Below are positions 56,432-63,517 of a DNA stretch of 64,000 bases, piece by piece (position 1 is the stretch's first letter; every line of letters begins with the position of its first letter). The translations under genes and the position numbers were made by a program. This DNA comes from Sporosarcina beigongshangi (lineage in GTDB: Bacteria; Actinomycetota; Actinomycetes; Actinomycetales; Micrococcaceae), in NCBI RefSeq assembly GCF_016820535.1, contig NZ_JADHDY010000004.1, forward strand, positions 186,001 to 250,000, written 5' to 3'. Under the pieces are notes generated by a model. It was not told the origin of the DNA. It ran no database searches and saw nothing but the letters and a program-made list of their open reading frames with translations.

Positions 56432-56538
56432 TCAACAATCCAATCGGAGGTGGTTTGGCGGCACTGCCTAGTCTCATCATGGAGCCTATCGGAATTGTTG
56501 CCGCTCAGGACGGCGGCGGCCGGCGCTGGCGGCCGGCG

Positions 56539-57051
56539 CTAATTCCTGTGTGCCACCAGCGGGATGACCGCAGCACGTCCAATTGCGGCACTGGCTCCTG
56601 CCCAGCAGGCCAGCAAGGCCACGGCCCCCAACATCTCCAAGGAATAGGAGAAAAGTGCTGCCACACCCATGGCCGCACCGACTGCGAGCGCAAAGGCCAG
56701 CACGTGCAACCCTTGATTGCGCACCCGTCTCAGGGGCCAGGCGACCAGCATGGCCAGCGGCAAACCAAAGACGATGGCAGGGGGCAGCCCGAAGAACACC
56801 ACAAGTGGCAGCAGGCCCCACCCAAACCCAGTCCCGGAGGAGACAATCCCGCTGTACGCCGACAACCCCAGGCAAAACACCACAAACGTTGCCATCCAGC
56901 CGGTCAGCACCGCCAGCGCCCCGTACCTCATGCTGAAGGAGTCTTCCTTGGCCCAGCGGCACAGCCGGTCCTGCGGGTAAGCATGTGAGGTCGGGTATCT
57001 GGCACGAGGCCTGCCGGGGGCCGGATCCGCGGCGTCGTCGTCCCCGGTCAT
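56539..57051 (-). CDS. Four-helix membrane protein of unknown function
   Basis: This 170-residue protein has a short acidic N-terminus and four hydrophobic helices (about 42-64, 73-93, 106-130, 136-160). ATG 57051 overlaps the stop of the epimerase gene (ATGA), implying translational coupling in a TetR-epimerase-membrane protein operon. No family recognised. The start is fixed by this overlap; longer frames run into the epimerase. Confidence 0.7.
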   Translation of the reverse strand: MTGDDDAADPAPGRPRARYPTSHAYPQDRLCRWAKEDSFSMRYGALAVLTGWMATFVVFCLGLSAYSGIVSSGTGFGWGLLPLVVFFGLPPAIVFGLPLAMLVAWPLRRVRNQGLHVLAFALAVGAAMGVAALFSYSLEMLGAVALLACWAGASAAIGRAAVIPLVAHRN

Positions 57052-57974
57052 GATGCCTCCACCGTTCCGGGCTGACCGGCGCGGTGTCCGGCAAGGTCGG
57101 CGAGCGCACCGTCCAGCGTTGGAAAGGTCCACTTGAAACCGGCATCGTCCAGTTTCCGTGAGCTCACCCAGCGGCTTTTGAGCACCAGCTCGGTCTGCGT
57201 GCGAATCAGCACAGCTCCCAAAGTGAGCAGCCAGGCCGGGGTGGGCAGCCCGAACGGCACCCGGCACACCCGCCGCACGGCCGCCATCAGCGCGGCGTTG
57301 CTCGCCACCTCCGGCGCCGCAATGTTGACGGGGCCTTCGATGGACCGGTGCTCGTGCAGGAACAGCACCGCCCGGAACACGTCATCGACGTGGACCCAGC
57401 TGAATTTCTGTTCCCCGTCCCCCATCCGCCCGCCCAGGCCCAGCCGCGCCAGGTTGTTGAAGGGGCGCATCACGCCTCCGCCCGGGCCCATGACAATGGA
57501 AATTCGCAGCGGAATCCGGCGTGTTGCTGGGGTGTCCGCGGCAGCGAGCGTTTCCTCCCAGCCCTGCGCCACCTCGACGGAAAATCCGGAGCCGGGTTCG
57601 CCGTCGTCCTCGTCTTGGGGGCGGTCCCGCGCATCCCTGTAAATGGTGCCGGTGCTGGCGTTGAACCAATCGCGCGGCGGCGTGGCGCAGGCGGCCACGG
57701 CGCGGCCCAACTCCGCCGTGGTTTCAGTCCGGGACCGCACAATCTGAGCCTTGTTGGCCGGTGTGTAGCGGCAGGAAACCGATTTTCCGGCGAGGTTCAC
57801 CAGCAGGTCGGCACCCTCGAGCATGGCGGAGATGGCGTCGGTCTCGCCCCAGACGGCGTCGGCGGTTGAGCCGTTGCGCCCCACGGTGCGGACCTGCCAC
57901 CCCTCGGCAGCGAACGCACGTCGGAAGTGCGCGCCAATGAATCCGGACGCGCCGGCGATGACCACGGTTTTCAT
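57048..57974 (-). CDS. TIGR01777 family epimerase (SDR39U1-like)
   Basis: This 308-residue protein has the Rossmann motif GASGFIGAHFRRA (about 8-20), the NLAGKSVSCRYTPANKAQI segment typical of YfcH/SDR39U1 proteins near 72, and the C-terminal DUF1731 region (WVSSRKLDDAGFKWTFPTL). Function in bacteria is unknown, sometimes linked to cell division (SulA-like). ATG 57974 overlaps the TetR stop by 4 bp. Coupling to a TetR regulator suggests stress or drug-inducible expression. Confidence 0.88.
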   Translation of the reverse strand: MKTVVIAGASGFIGAHFRRAFAAEGWQVRTVGRNGSTADAVWGETDAISAMLEGADLLVNLAGKSVSCRYTPANKAQIVRSRTETTAELGRAVAACATPPRDWFNASTGTIYRDARDRPQDEDDGEPGSGFSVEVAQGWEETLAAADTPATRRIPLRISIVMGPGGGVMRPFNNLARLGLGGRMGDGEQKFSWVHVDDVFRAVLFLHEHRSIEGPVNIAAPEVASNAALMAAVRRVCRVPFGLPTPAWLLTLGAVLIRTQTELVLKSRWVSSRKLDDAGFKWTFPTLDGALADLAGHRAGQPGTVEAS

Positions 57975-58636
57975 GCCCGCACCTTCGCCTTGAGCGCGAG
58001 CGCTTCCTCGACCAGCGGCCTGACCACAGGCAGCCTGGCGAAGCCCACCGCCTTGGCAATCAGTGGCGCCACCCCGTCGACCAGGGCGCGCGTGCGGAGT
58101 TGGTTCTCGGAGCGGTCGTACACCCAAAACAACACCACGCCCATGTACCCGAGCCACAGCAGTTCGGGCAGCTGGGTGCGCAGATACGCCGGCACCTTGG
58201 CACCCTCCACCACTTCGCTGAAAATTCCGACGGCGGCCTCCCGGACCTCGCGCGACGGCTCACCAAACGGGTTCAGTGGCGACTGGGGCGGAAGTGCGCT
58301 GCCAATGAATGCGCCGCCAAACCCGTGATAGGGCGTGAGCGCGTCAATGCCGGCGTGCATGGCAGCCTTGATGCGCTGCGTGAGTCCGCTGGCACCGGCC
58401 AGTGCCGTGGAAGCGGCGGCCTGCTGCTCGGTGACGGATTCCCGGTACAGCTCCAGGACAAGGTCGTCCTTGGAAGCGTAGTAGTAATACGTGCTGCCAA
58501 GGGAGACGCCGGCCTCCGCAGCAATGGCACGCATGGTGGTCTTGGCGTAGCCCTTGGTGCGGAACATGGTGAGCGCCGTCTCCAGCACCAGGGCCTTGGT
58601 TTGCCCACTCTTGGTGTCCAATTGTTTTCCAGCCAT
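57971..58636 (-). CDS. TetR family regulator
   Basis: This 221-residue regulator has the TetR helix-turn-helix (ETALTMFRTKGYAKTTMRAI, AAEAGVSLGSTYYYYASKD, about 18-58) and a helical ligand domain with a WXG-like VLFWVYDRSENQ segment. It leads the operon with the epimerase and membrane protein. Two copies of a TTTGAAC palindrome lie directly upstream, so it probably represses its own operon. Confidence 0.9.
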   Translation of the reverse strand: MAGKQLDTKSGQTKALVLETALTMFRTKGYAKTTMRAIAAEAGVSLGSTYYYYASKDDLVLELYRESVTEQQAAASTALAGASGLTQRIKAAMHAGIDALTPYHGFGGAFIGSALPPQSPLNPFGEPSREVREAAVGIFSEVVEGAKVPAYLRTQLPELLWLGYMGVVLFWVYDRSENQLRTRALVDGVAPLIAKAVGFARLPVVRPLVEEALALKAKVRA

Positions 58637-58649
58637 GCCGCATCCCCTT

Positions 58650-58665
58650 TTTGAACGTGTTCAGT
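58650..58665. promoter_or_regulatory. TetR operator, proximal copy
   Basis: TTTGAAC (58650-58656), GT, GTTCAGT (58659-58665): near-perfect inverted arms 14 bp upstream of the TetR start, with a second copy 34 bp farther upstream. Confidence 0.75.
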
Positions 58666-58683
58666 TCTGAGTAAAGCACAATT

Positions 58684-58699
58684 TTTGAACACGTTCAAA
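58684..58699. promoter_or_regulatory. TetR operator, distal copy
   Basis: TTTGAAC, AC, GTTCAAA: perfect 7-bp inverted arms with a 2-bp spacer. Centre-to-centre distance to the proximal copy is 34 bp. Two sites flanking a likely promoter fit a dimer-pair repressor. Confidence 0.75.
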
Positions 58700-58965
58700 C
58701 GTAGGTTCCGGTCGGCGGCCGGACAGGTCTGGGAAAGGGTATGGCCCCGCAACCGCGCCAACCTGGACGATCAGCTGCGCCTCCGCCACACCGGCGCTGC
58801 GCAACAGGCTCCCCCTCTTGAGAAAAAGGCTCCGCCAACTCCTGCACACACACGACCAAGAGGACGAATCATGACGAATTCACTGACACGGGGCAGGCGG
58901 ACGGGCAGGATCCGCTGGGAGTTGCCGGCGCCATCAGCGGCTGTGAGGCAACTTGGGTTTACACA

Positions 58966-59330
58966 ATGATGATTTCAGGCAAGCTGGCGACACCCCGGCC
59001 GAGGATGGCGGCCGCATCACCCGTTGCAGGGCCCGCCGGAAAGGTCGTGCTCGACACCAACAAGTACACGCCAGGCCGCGACGGCAATTTCCCCGCGATG
59101 GATTCAGACGAGAAAACTGTTCACGAACTGCGGCAGGAGCAACTGCCAACGTCGAGGGCCGTCAAGGCATTCACCCACATCGAGGCGCCGGCCCTGTTCC
59201 TGTTGACCCGGCAGTTGCCGCCGACCGCCTGGCGCCGGCAGTCTCCAGCGACCATCCCGAGGCAGCCGAACCGGCGCCCGGCGTTCGGTAGGTGGCACCC
59301 GAAGCCCAACGCTCCGTGCTTAGTCCTCAG
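58966..59330 (+). pseudogene. Remnant of an NADPH-dependent F420-reductase-like gene
   Basis: The stretch GKVVLDTNKYTPGRDGNFPA, the later HELRQEQLPTSRAVKAFTHI and, in a shifted frame, LAPAVSSDHPEAAE match the 'KVVxDTNNYYPxRDG ... SKVVKAFNHI' segment of F420-dependent NADP reductase-like proteins. The N-terminal Rossmann motif is not recognisable and the C-terminus runs into other sequence. A frameshift after HIEAPAL and missing ends mark it as a decayed fragment between the TetR operon and the VOC gene. Boundaries are approximate; sequence from 58700 to 58965 shows nothing else definable. Confidence 0.6.
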
Positions 59331-59340
59331 CGCTCGGCAT

Positions 59341-59748
59341 TTAGTGCTCAAATCCAATAAGCCAATGCAAGCCGTAGCGGTCAATGACCTGCCCGTCCGA
59401 CGCGCCCCATGGCTTCTCCCCCAGCGGGTCCACGACGGTTCCACCCTCCGACAGTTTCTCAAACCACTCCCGGAGGACTCCGGCGATGGCGGTTCCCAGC
59501 AACGACAGCATGGCACCTTCCATCCGTACCGTTTTTTCTCCTGTCGCGGCATCCGATCCCGCCAATGCGACAGGTCCGCTGAGCATTCCATGGGCTATGG
59601 CGCCCCCTGGACCGTCGGTGCGATTGAAGTCCTCGTAGCTGTGCAGAGACAATTCACCGCCAAAGGTCTCTGAGTAAAAGGTCAGCGCTTCGCGGGCCGT
59701 CCCGGGGAAGCTGACATAGATGACCGGCCCCGATGTGATGTTCGTCAT
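59341..59748 (-). CDS. PhnB-like VOC superfamily protein
   Basis: This 135-residue protein has the glyoxalase/PhnB fold pattern: YVSFPGTAREALTFYSETFG at the start and PWGASDGQVIDRYGLHWLIG at the end. PhnB-like members are cytoplasmic dimers of unknown substrate; several metal ligands of true glyoxalase I are absent. The start ATG 59748 is natural. It is monocistronic, followed by the F420-reductase remnant. Confidence 0.88.
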   Translation of the reverse strand: MTNITSGPVIYVSFPGTAREALTFYSETFGGELSLHSYEDFNRTDGPGGAIAHGMLSGPVALAGSDAATGEKTVRMEGAMLSLLGTAIAGVLREWFEKLSEGGTVVDPLGEKPWGASDGQVIDRYGLHWLIGFEH

Positions 59749-59855
59749 GGTGCGATACTATCCGGACCGCGTTGGCCTCGCTCCTGGACGTCGCCTATTT
59801 GGCTGTCGCGATCCAGGCGAATCCCGCGGCCCATGCCTGTGCGGTTTGCGGGCCT

Positions 59856-59882
59856 GCTGCCGGAACCAATGGTTCCGGCAGC
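59856..59882 (-). terminator. Hairpin 1 of a tandem pair after the ABC export operon
   Basis: A 12-bp stem (59856-59867 with 59871-59882) and a 3-base loop. It follows the larger hairpin at 59885-59934 when read on the minus strand. Confidence 0.55.
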
Positions 59883-59884
59883 GG

Positions 59885-59934
59885 GCGACGGCGGGAGGGC
59901 ACCTTTGCAGCCAAAGGTGCCCTCCCGCCGTCGC
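59885..59934 (-). terminator. Hairpin 2: 23-bp perfect stem, terminator of the ABC export operon
   Basis: 59885-59907 pairs perfectly with 59912-59934 around a 4-base loop, starting 14 bp after the permease stop at 59948. No T-run, but the stem is very stable; together with the neighbouring hairpin it probably ends the operon. Confidence 0.75.
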
Positions 59935-59947
59935 GCCTTGTTCGGTG

Positions 59948-60709
59948 TCAGGCGGTCTTCTTCCTGTAGGCGGCCATCGCCACCGCATAGGCAACCACCA
60001 GGATGCCGACGCACCAGGCGAGGGCGATCCAGATGTCGGCACCCACGGGCTGCTGCTCCAGCAGGTTCCGGAGGGTGTTGACGATGGAGGTGACCGGCTG
60101 GTTTTCGGCGAACCAGGCCAGCGGGCCGGGCATGGTGTCGGTGGGGACAAACGCGGAGCTGATGAACGGCAGGAAGATCAGCGGGTAGGCGAAGGCGCTG
60201 GCACCGTCGATCGACTTTGCCGTGAGCCCCGGGATGACGGCGATCCAGGTCAGGGCCAGCGTCAGCAGGAGCAGGATCCCGGCCACCGCCAGCCAGGCCA
60301 GCACGCCGGCGCCGGAGCGGAAGCCGATGGCAAAGGCCACGAGCACGACGACGATGACGGCCACCATGTTGGCGACCAGCGACGTCAGCACGTGCGACCA
60401 CAGCATGGCGGAGCGGGCAATCGGCATGGACTGGAAGCGGGCGAAGATCCCGCCCTGCATGTCTTGGAAAAGCCGGAGCGCCGTGTAGGAGATGCCCGAG
60501 GCGATGGTGATGACGAGGATACCCGGCAGCAGGTAGCTCACGTAGGACTCGGAGCCGGTGTTGATGGCCCCGCCGAAGACGTAAACAAACAGCAGCAGGA
60601 ACGCGATCGGCATCAGGGTTGTGGTGATGATGGTGTCCATGCTGCGCGTGATGTGCCGCAGCGAACGGCCCAGCAGGACGTTGGTGTCGGAAACAAAGTA
60701 GGCGCTCAT
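59948..60709 (-). CDS. ABC-2 type permease (drug export)
   Basis: This 253-residue ABC-2 permease has six hydrophobic segments and a conserved start (DTNVLLGRSLRHITRSMDTI) typical of daunorubicin-resistance-type DrrB proteins. It pairs with the ATPase encoded upstream (4-bp overlap). Substrate unknown; the operon's PadR regulator suggests an inducing drug or lipid. Confidence 0.9.
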   Translation of the reverse strand: MSAYFVSDTNVLLGRSLRHITRSMDTIITTTLMPIAFLLLFVYVFGGAINTGSESYVSYLLPGILVITIASGISYTALRLFQDMQGGIFARFQSMPIARSAMLWSHVLTSLVANMVAVIVVVLVAFAIGFRSGAGVLAWLAVAGILLLLTLALTWIAVIPGLTAKSIDGASAFAYPLIFLPFISSAFVPTDTMPGPLAWFAENQPVTSIVNTLRNLLEQQPVGADIWIALAWCVGILVVAYAVAMAAYRKKTA

Positions 60710-61518
60710 GACAATTCCTCCCTGTTGGTGGCGGCACCCTTTCCGGCACCGCCCGCTCCCCCGCCGACGATCGCGAAGTAGACGTCTTCCAGCGTGGGCT
60801 GCTTCTCCACGTATTCAACCTTGGCCGGCGGCAGCAGCGCCTTGAGCTCAGCCAGGGTGCCGTTGACGATGATGCGGCCCTCGTGGAGGATCGCGATCCT
60901 GTCGGCCAGGTGCTCGGCCTCGTCGAGGGTCTGCGTGGTCAGCATGACGGTGGTGCCGGCACCCGCAAGATCCTTGACGGCACCCCAGACCTCAAGGCGC
61001 GCCTCCGGGTCCAGGCCGGTGGTGGGCTCGTCCAGGAAGATGACCGGCGGGTTGCCGATCAGGCTCATGGCGATGTCCAGCCGGCGGCGCATGCCGCCGG
61101 AGTACGTGGACGTCCGCCGCCCGCCCGCCTCCGTCAGCGAGAACCGCTCCAGAAGCCCGTCGGCGATCTCGCCGGGGTTCGGCAGGTGCCGCAGCCGGGC
61201 CACCAGGACCAGGTTTTCCCGCCCGGTGAGGATCTCGTCGACGGCGGCAAACTGTCCCGTCAGGCTGATCGACTCCCGCACGTCCCCCGCAGCGGAGGCG
61301 ACGTCGAAGCCATTGACCGCGGCAGCACCGCCGTCGTGCTTCAACAGGGTGGAGAGGATGTTCACGATGGTGGTTTTCCCGGCACCGTTGGAGCCGAGGA
61401 GGGCGAAGATACTGCCCCGCTCCACCTCGAAATCAACGCCGCGCAGCACGTGCACGTCCTTGTATGACTTTTCCAGGCCGGCCACCGCAATGGCGGCCTG
61501 TGTTGTAGAAGTTGCCAT
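60706..61518 (-). CDS. ABC ATPase, DrrA-like drug exporter
   Basis: This 270-residue ATPase has Walker A GSNGAGKTT (about 40-48), signature YSGGMRRRLD, Walker B VIFLDEPTTGLD and the C-terminal DrrA-type tail (VEYVEKQPTLEDVYFAIVGG). ATG 61518 follows AAGGA at 8 bp; an ATG three codons earlier lies inside that RBS. The stop overlaps the permease start. Confidence 0.92.
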   Translation of the reverse strand: MATSTTQAAIAVAGLEKSYKDVHVLRGVDFEVERGSIFALLGSNGAGKTTIVNILSTLLKHDGGAAAVNGFDVASAAGDVRESISLTGQFAAVDEILTGRENLVLVARLRHLPNPGEIADGLLERFSLTEAGGRRTSTYSGGMRRRLDIAMSLIGNPPVIFLDEPTTGLDPEARLEVWGAVKDLAGAGTTVMLTTQTLDEAEHLADRIAILHEGRIIVNGTLAELKALLPPAKVEYVEKQPTLEDVYFAIVGGGAGGAGKGAATNREELS

Positions 61519-61529
61519 GGCAGGCATCC

Positions 61530-61895
61530 TTACAGTTCCGCGTCCTGAATGCCGTTGATGGCATTGACCAGGCGCTGGCGTTCCTTGTTGATCCACTGGC
61601 CCTCGGAATAGTTGGCCAGGAAGGTTTCGACGAACTCGACGGGGTCGGCGCCGACGATGCCGCGCACCGGGGTGCCGTCCGCGGCGGCCTGGCCGAAGAG
61701 GTCGGCGAGGTCATCCAGCATGGTGAGCATGATCCCGCCGTCGCTGATGTTGCCGAAGTACATCAGGTAGCGCTCAACTGCCTCGACGGCCGTCCGGTAT
61801 GGGGCCGGCAGCGCCTTCACCTGTGCCTTGTGCTCACGGTATTGCTTCTTTTGTTCGAGCGATCCGGTGACCGACTCGACCCATTTTGCAGCCAT
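61530..61895 (-). CDS. DUF1048 family protein
   Basis: This 121-residue protein matches DUF1048 (VTGSLEQKKQYREHKAQVKA, ERYLMYFGNISDG, the conserved FLANYSEGQWINKERQRL). The family travels with PadR regulators and ABC exporters and has no known activity. Start ATG 61895 shares one base with the PadR stop (TAATG) and has GGAGG 9 bp upstream. Confidence 0.9.
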   Translation of the reverse strand: MAAKWVESVTGSLEQKKQYREHKAQVKALPAPYRTAVEAVERYLMYFGNISDGGIMLTMLDDLADLFGQAAADGTPVRGIVGADPVEFVETFLANYSEGQWINKERQRLVNAINGIQDAEL

Positions 61896-62227
61896 TATTT
61901 CTTGCCTCCTTCGCGGAGCGTTTCGAGCCTTTCGGCCACGAAGCCCCAAGTTTTCCAAAATTCATCCAGTTCCGCGCGGCCCTGCTCGTTGAGCGAATAG
62001 ACCTTGCGCGGCGGGCCTTTTTCGGAAGGTTTCTTTTCGACGTCGACCATGCCGTTGCGCTCGATTCTCACCAACAGCGCATAGATGGTTCCTTCGGCGA
62101 TGTCGTCAAAGCCCTTGGCCCGCAGCTGCGATGTGATCTCGTAGCCGTATGCGGGGGCCGTAGCCAGGATGGCCAGGACGATGCCCTCGAGGGTGCCTTT
62201 CAGCATCTCCGTCATTTGCTTTCCCAC
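61895..62227 (-). CDS. PadR family regulator
   Basis: This 110-residue protein has the PadR winged-helix pattern (LKGTLEGIVLAILATAPAYGYEI, then AEGTIYALLVRIERNG and the RKVYSLNEQGRAELDEFW wing). It is the first gene of padR-DUF1048-ATPase-permease and presumably represses it through the inverted repeat upstream, losing DNA affinity when it binds the exported compound (family knowledge). Confidence 0.92.
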   Translation of the reverse strand: MGKQMTEMLKGTLEGIVLAILATAPAYGYEITSQLRAKGFDDIAEGTIYALLVRIERNGMVDVEKKPSEKGPPRKVYSLNEQGRAELDEFWKTWGFVAERLETLREGGKK

Positions 62228-62241
62228 TGCACACCTCCCCT

Positions 62242-62287
62242 CTACTTAGTAACGCTTACTACCAGTACATAGTAGCGTTAAGTAGTG
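62242..62287. promoter_or_regulatory. PadR-type inverted repeat
   Basis: TAACGCTTACTA (62250-62261) and TAGTAGCGTTA (62270-62280) are inverted arms with one extra base on the left, extended by CTACTT/AGTAG on the outside. Located 23-53 bp upstream of padR in an AT-rich patch that likely overlaps its promoter. Confidence 0.65.
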
Positions 62288-62326
62288 AGGGTGCAATAGG
62301 GCCCGGTAAGTATTTTGGAAACTTTT

Positions 62327-62605
62327 TTAGGAGGCCAGGGGCGCGGCCGCGGGAGGCTCGGCAAGGCAGGCCAGGAAGATGTCCATGGACAGTCCCAGCT
62401 CGGCGCAGATGCGCGCGATGGTGAAGAATTCCGGGGACGGGCTGCGGCCGGTTTCAATCTTCCGCAGGGTTTCCACGGAGATGCCGGCGCAAAGGGCCAC
62501 ATCGACCATGGTGCGGGCGCCACGGGCCAAGCGCAGGGCGGTGCCCAGATCCTGTCCCCGCTTGATTTCTTCCGCCGTCAGCGGCACGCGCACCATGAAG
62601 GTCAT
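62327..62605 (-). CDS. XRE-family helix-turn-helix regulator
   Basis: This 92-residue protein carries one HTH domain (GTALRLARGARTMVDVALCA, then GISVETLRKIETGRSPSPEF). The ATG 62605 lies only 5 bp from a perfect palindrome and no Shine-Dalgarno is visible, so translation may be leaderless; ATG 62596 is an alternative. It is divergent from the methionine aminopeptidase gene and likely controls it and itself. Confidence 0.85.
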   Translation of the reverse strand: MTFMVRVPLTAEEIKRGQDLGTALRLARGARTMVDVALCAGISVETLRKIETGRSPSPEFFTIARICAELGLSMDIFLACLAEPPAAAPLAS

Positions 62606-62610
62606 GTTAC

Positions 62611-62632
62611 TACCGGTATGGTTATACCGGTA
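62611..62632. promoter_or_regulatory. Palindromic operator between the XRE regulator and map
   Basis: TACCGGTAT (62611-62619), GGTT, ATACCGGTA (62624-62632): perfect 9-bp inverted arms. It overlaps the expected promoter/start of the XRE gene and lies 40 bp before map, so the XRE protein is the natural ligand. Confidence 0.8.
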
Positions 62633-62671
62633 ATGCTTGTTCAGTGAAATGGCAGAAAGGCCAGGTTCGAC

Positions 62672-63442
62672 GTGATTGAACTGCGCTCCCCCAAGGAAAT
62701 CCAGCAGATGGAAGCAGCCGGCGAGTTTGTCTCCGCAACGCTCGCCGCACTTCGGGAACATGCCGCCGTGGGAGTGGACCTGCTGGAGCTTGACGCCCTG
62801 GCCCACACGATGATCCGCGAACGCGGCGCCGAGTCCTGCTACCTCGACTATGCCCCGTCCTTCGGCTCGGGCCCCTTCGGCTTTGTGCTGTGCACCTCTG
62901 TCAACAATGCCGCCCTTCACGGCAAGCCCCATCCGTACCGCCTGCAGGACGGGGACCTGCTGAGCATCGACTTTGCCGCCAACGTGGACGGCTGGGTGGC
63001 GGATTCCGCCCAGAGCTTCGTGGTGGGAACAGCCCGCCCCGAGGATCTGGAACTCATCGATCTGACCGAACGCGCCCTGGCCGCCGGCATTGCCGCGGCC
63101 GTGCCCGGAAACAAGATTGGGGATATCTCCTACGCCATCGGCAGCGTGGCCAAGGCGGCGAAAATCAAGGTCAACCTGCAGTTCGGCGGCCACGGCGTGG
63201 GCAAGACCATGCACGGGGATCCCTTTGTTCCCAACGACGGCCGGCCAAACCGCGGTTTCCCGCTGCAGCCCGGTCTTGTGGTGGCCATTGAGCCGTGGTT
63301 CATGCGCGGCACGGACAAGCTCAAGGTGGCCGACGACGGCTGGACGCTGCTCAGCGCCAACGGCAGCCGCGCGGCACACTCGGAACACACCGTGGCCATC
63401 ACCGAGGACGGGCCGCTGGTCCTGACCCGCCCCAGGGCCTAG
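62672..63442 (+). CDS. map: Methionine aminopeptidase, type I
   Basis: This 256-residue enzyme removes N-terminal Met from nascent proteins. All metal and catalytic residues are recognisable: His83 (NNAALHGKP), Asp100 (IDFAA), Asp111 (ADSAQ), His174 (GHGVGK), Glu207 (IEPWF) and Glu238 (SEHT). It starts at GTG with AAAGG about 11 bp upstream. It stands away from the ribosomal protein genes, so it is likely a second, regulated paralogue controlled by the adjacent XRE protein. Confidence 0.95.
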   Translation: MIELRSPKEIQQMEAAGEFVSATLAALREHAAVGVDLLELDALAHTMIRERGAESCYLDYAPSFGSGPFGFVLCTSVNNAALHGKPHPYRLQDGDLLSIDFAANVDGWVADSAQSFVVGTARPEDLELIDLTERALAAGIAAAVPGNKIGDISYAIGSVAKAAKIKVNLQFGGHGVGKTMHGDPFVPNDGRPNRGFPLQPGLVVAIEPWFMRGTDKLKVADDGWTLLSANGSRAAHSEHTVAITEDGPLVLTRPRA

Positions 63443-63457
63443 GCGGAGGCCGGCCGT

Positions 63458-63492
63458 GCCGGGCCGCTGCGATCCTGCAGCCCCGGCCCGGC
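63458..63492 (+). terminator. Terminator after map
   Basis: GCCGGGCCG (63458-63466) pairs with CGGCCCGGC (63484-63492) enclosing a smaller CTGC/GCAG stem, followed by TTCGGCCCTTTCCCTTGT. It lies between convergent genes. Confidence 0.65.
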
Positions 63493-63517
63493 TTCGGCCC
63501 TTTCCCTTGTCCCGGCG

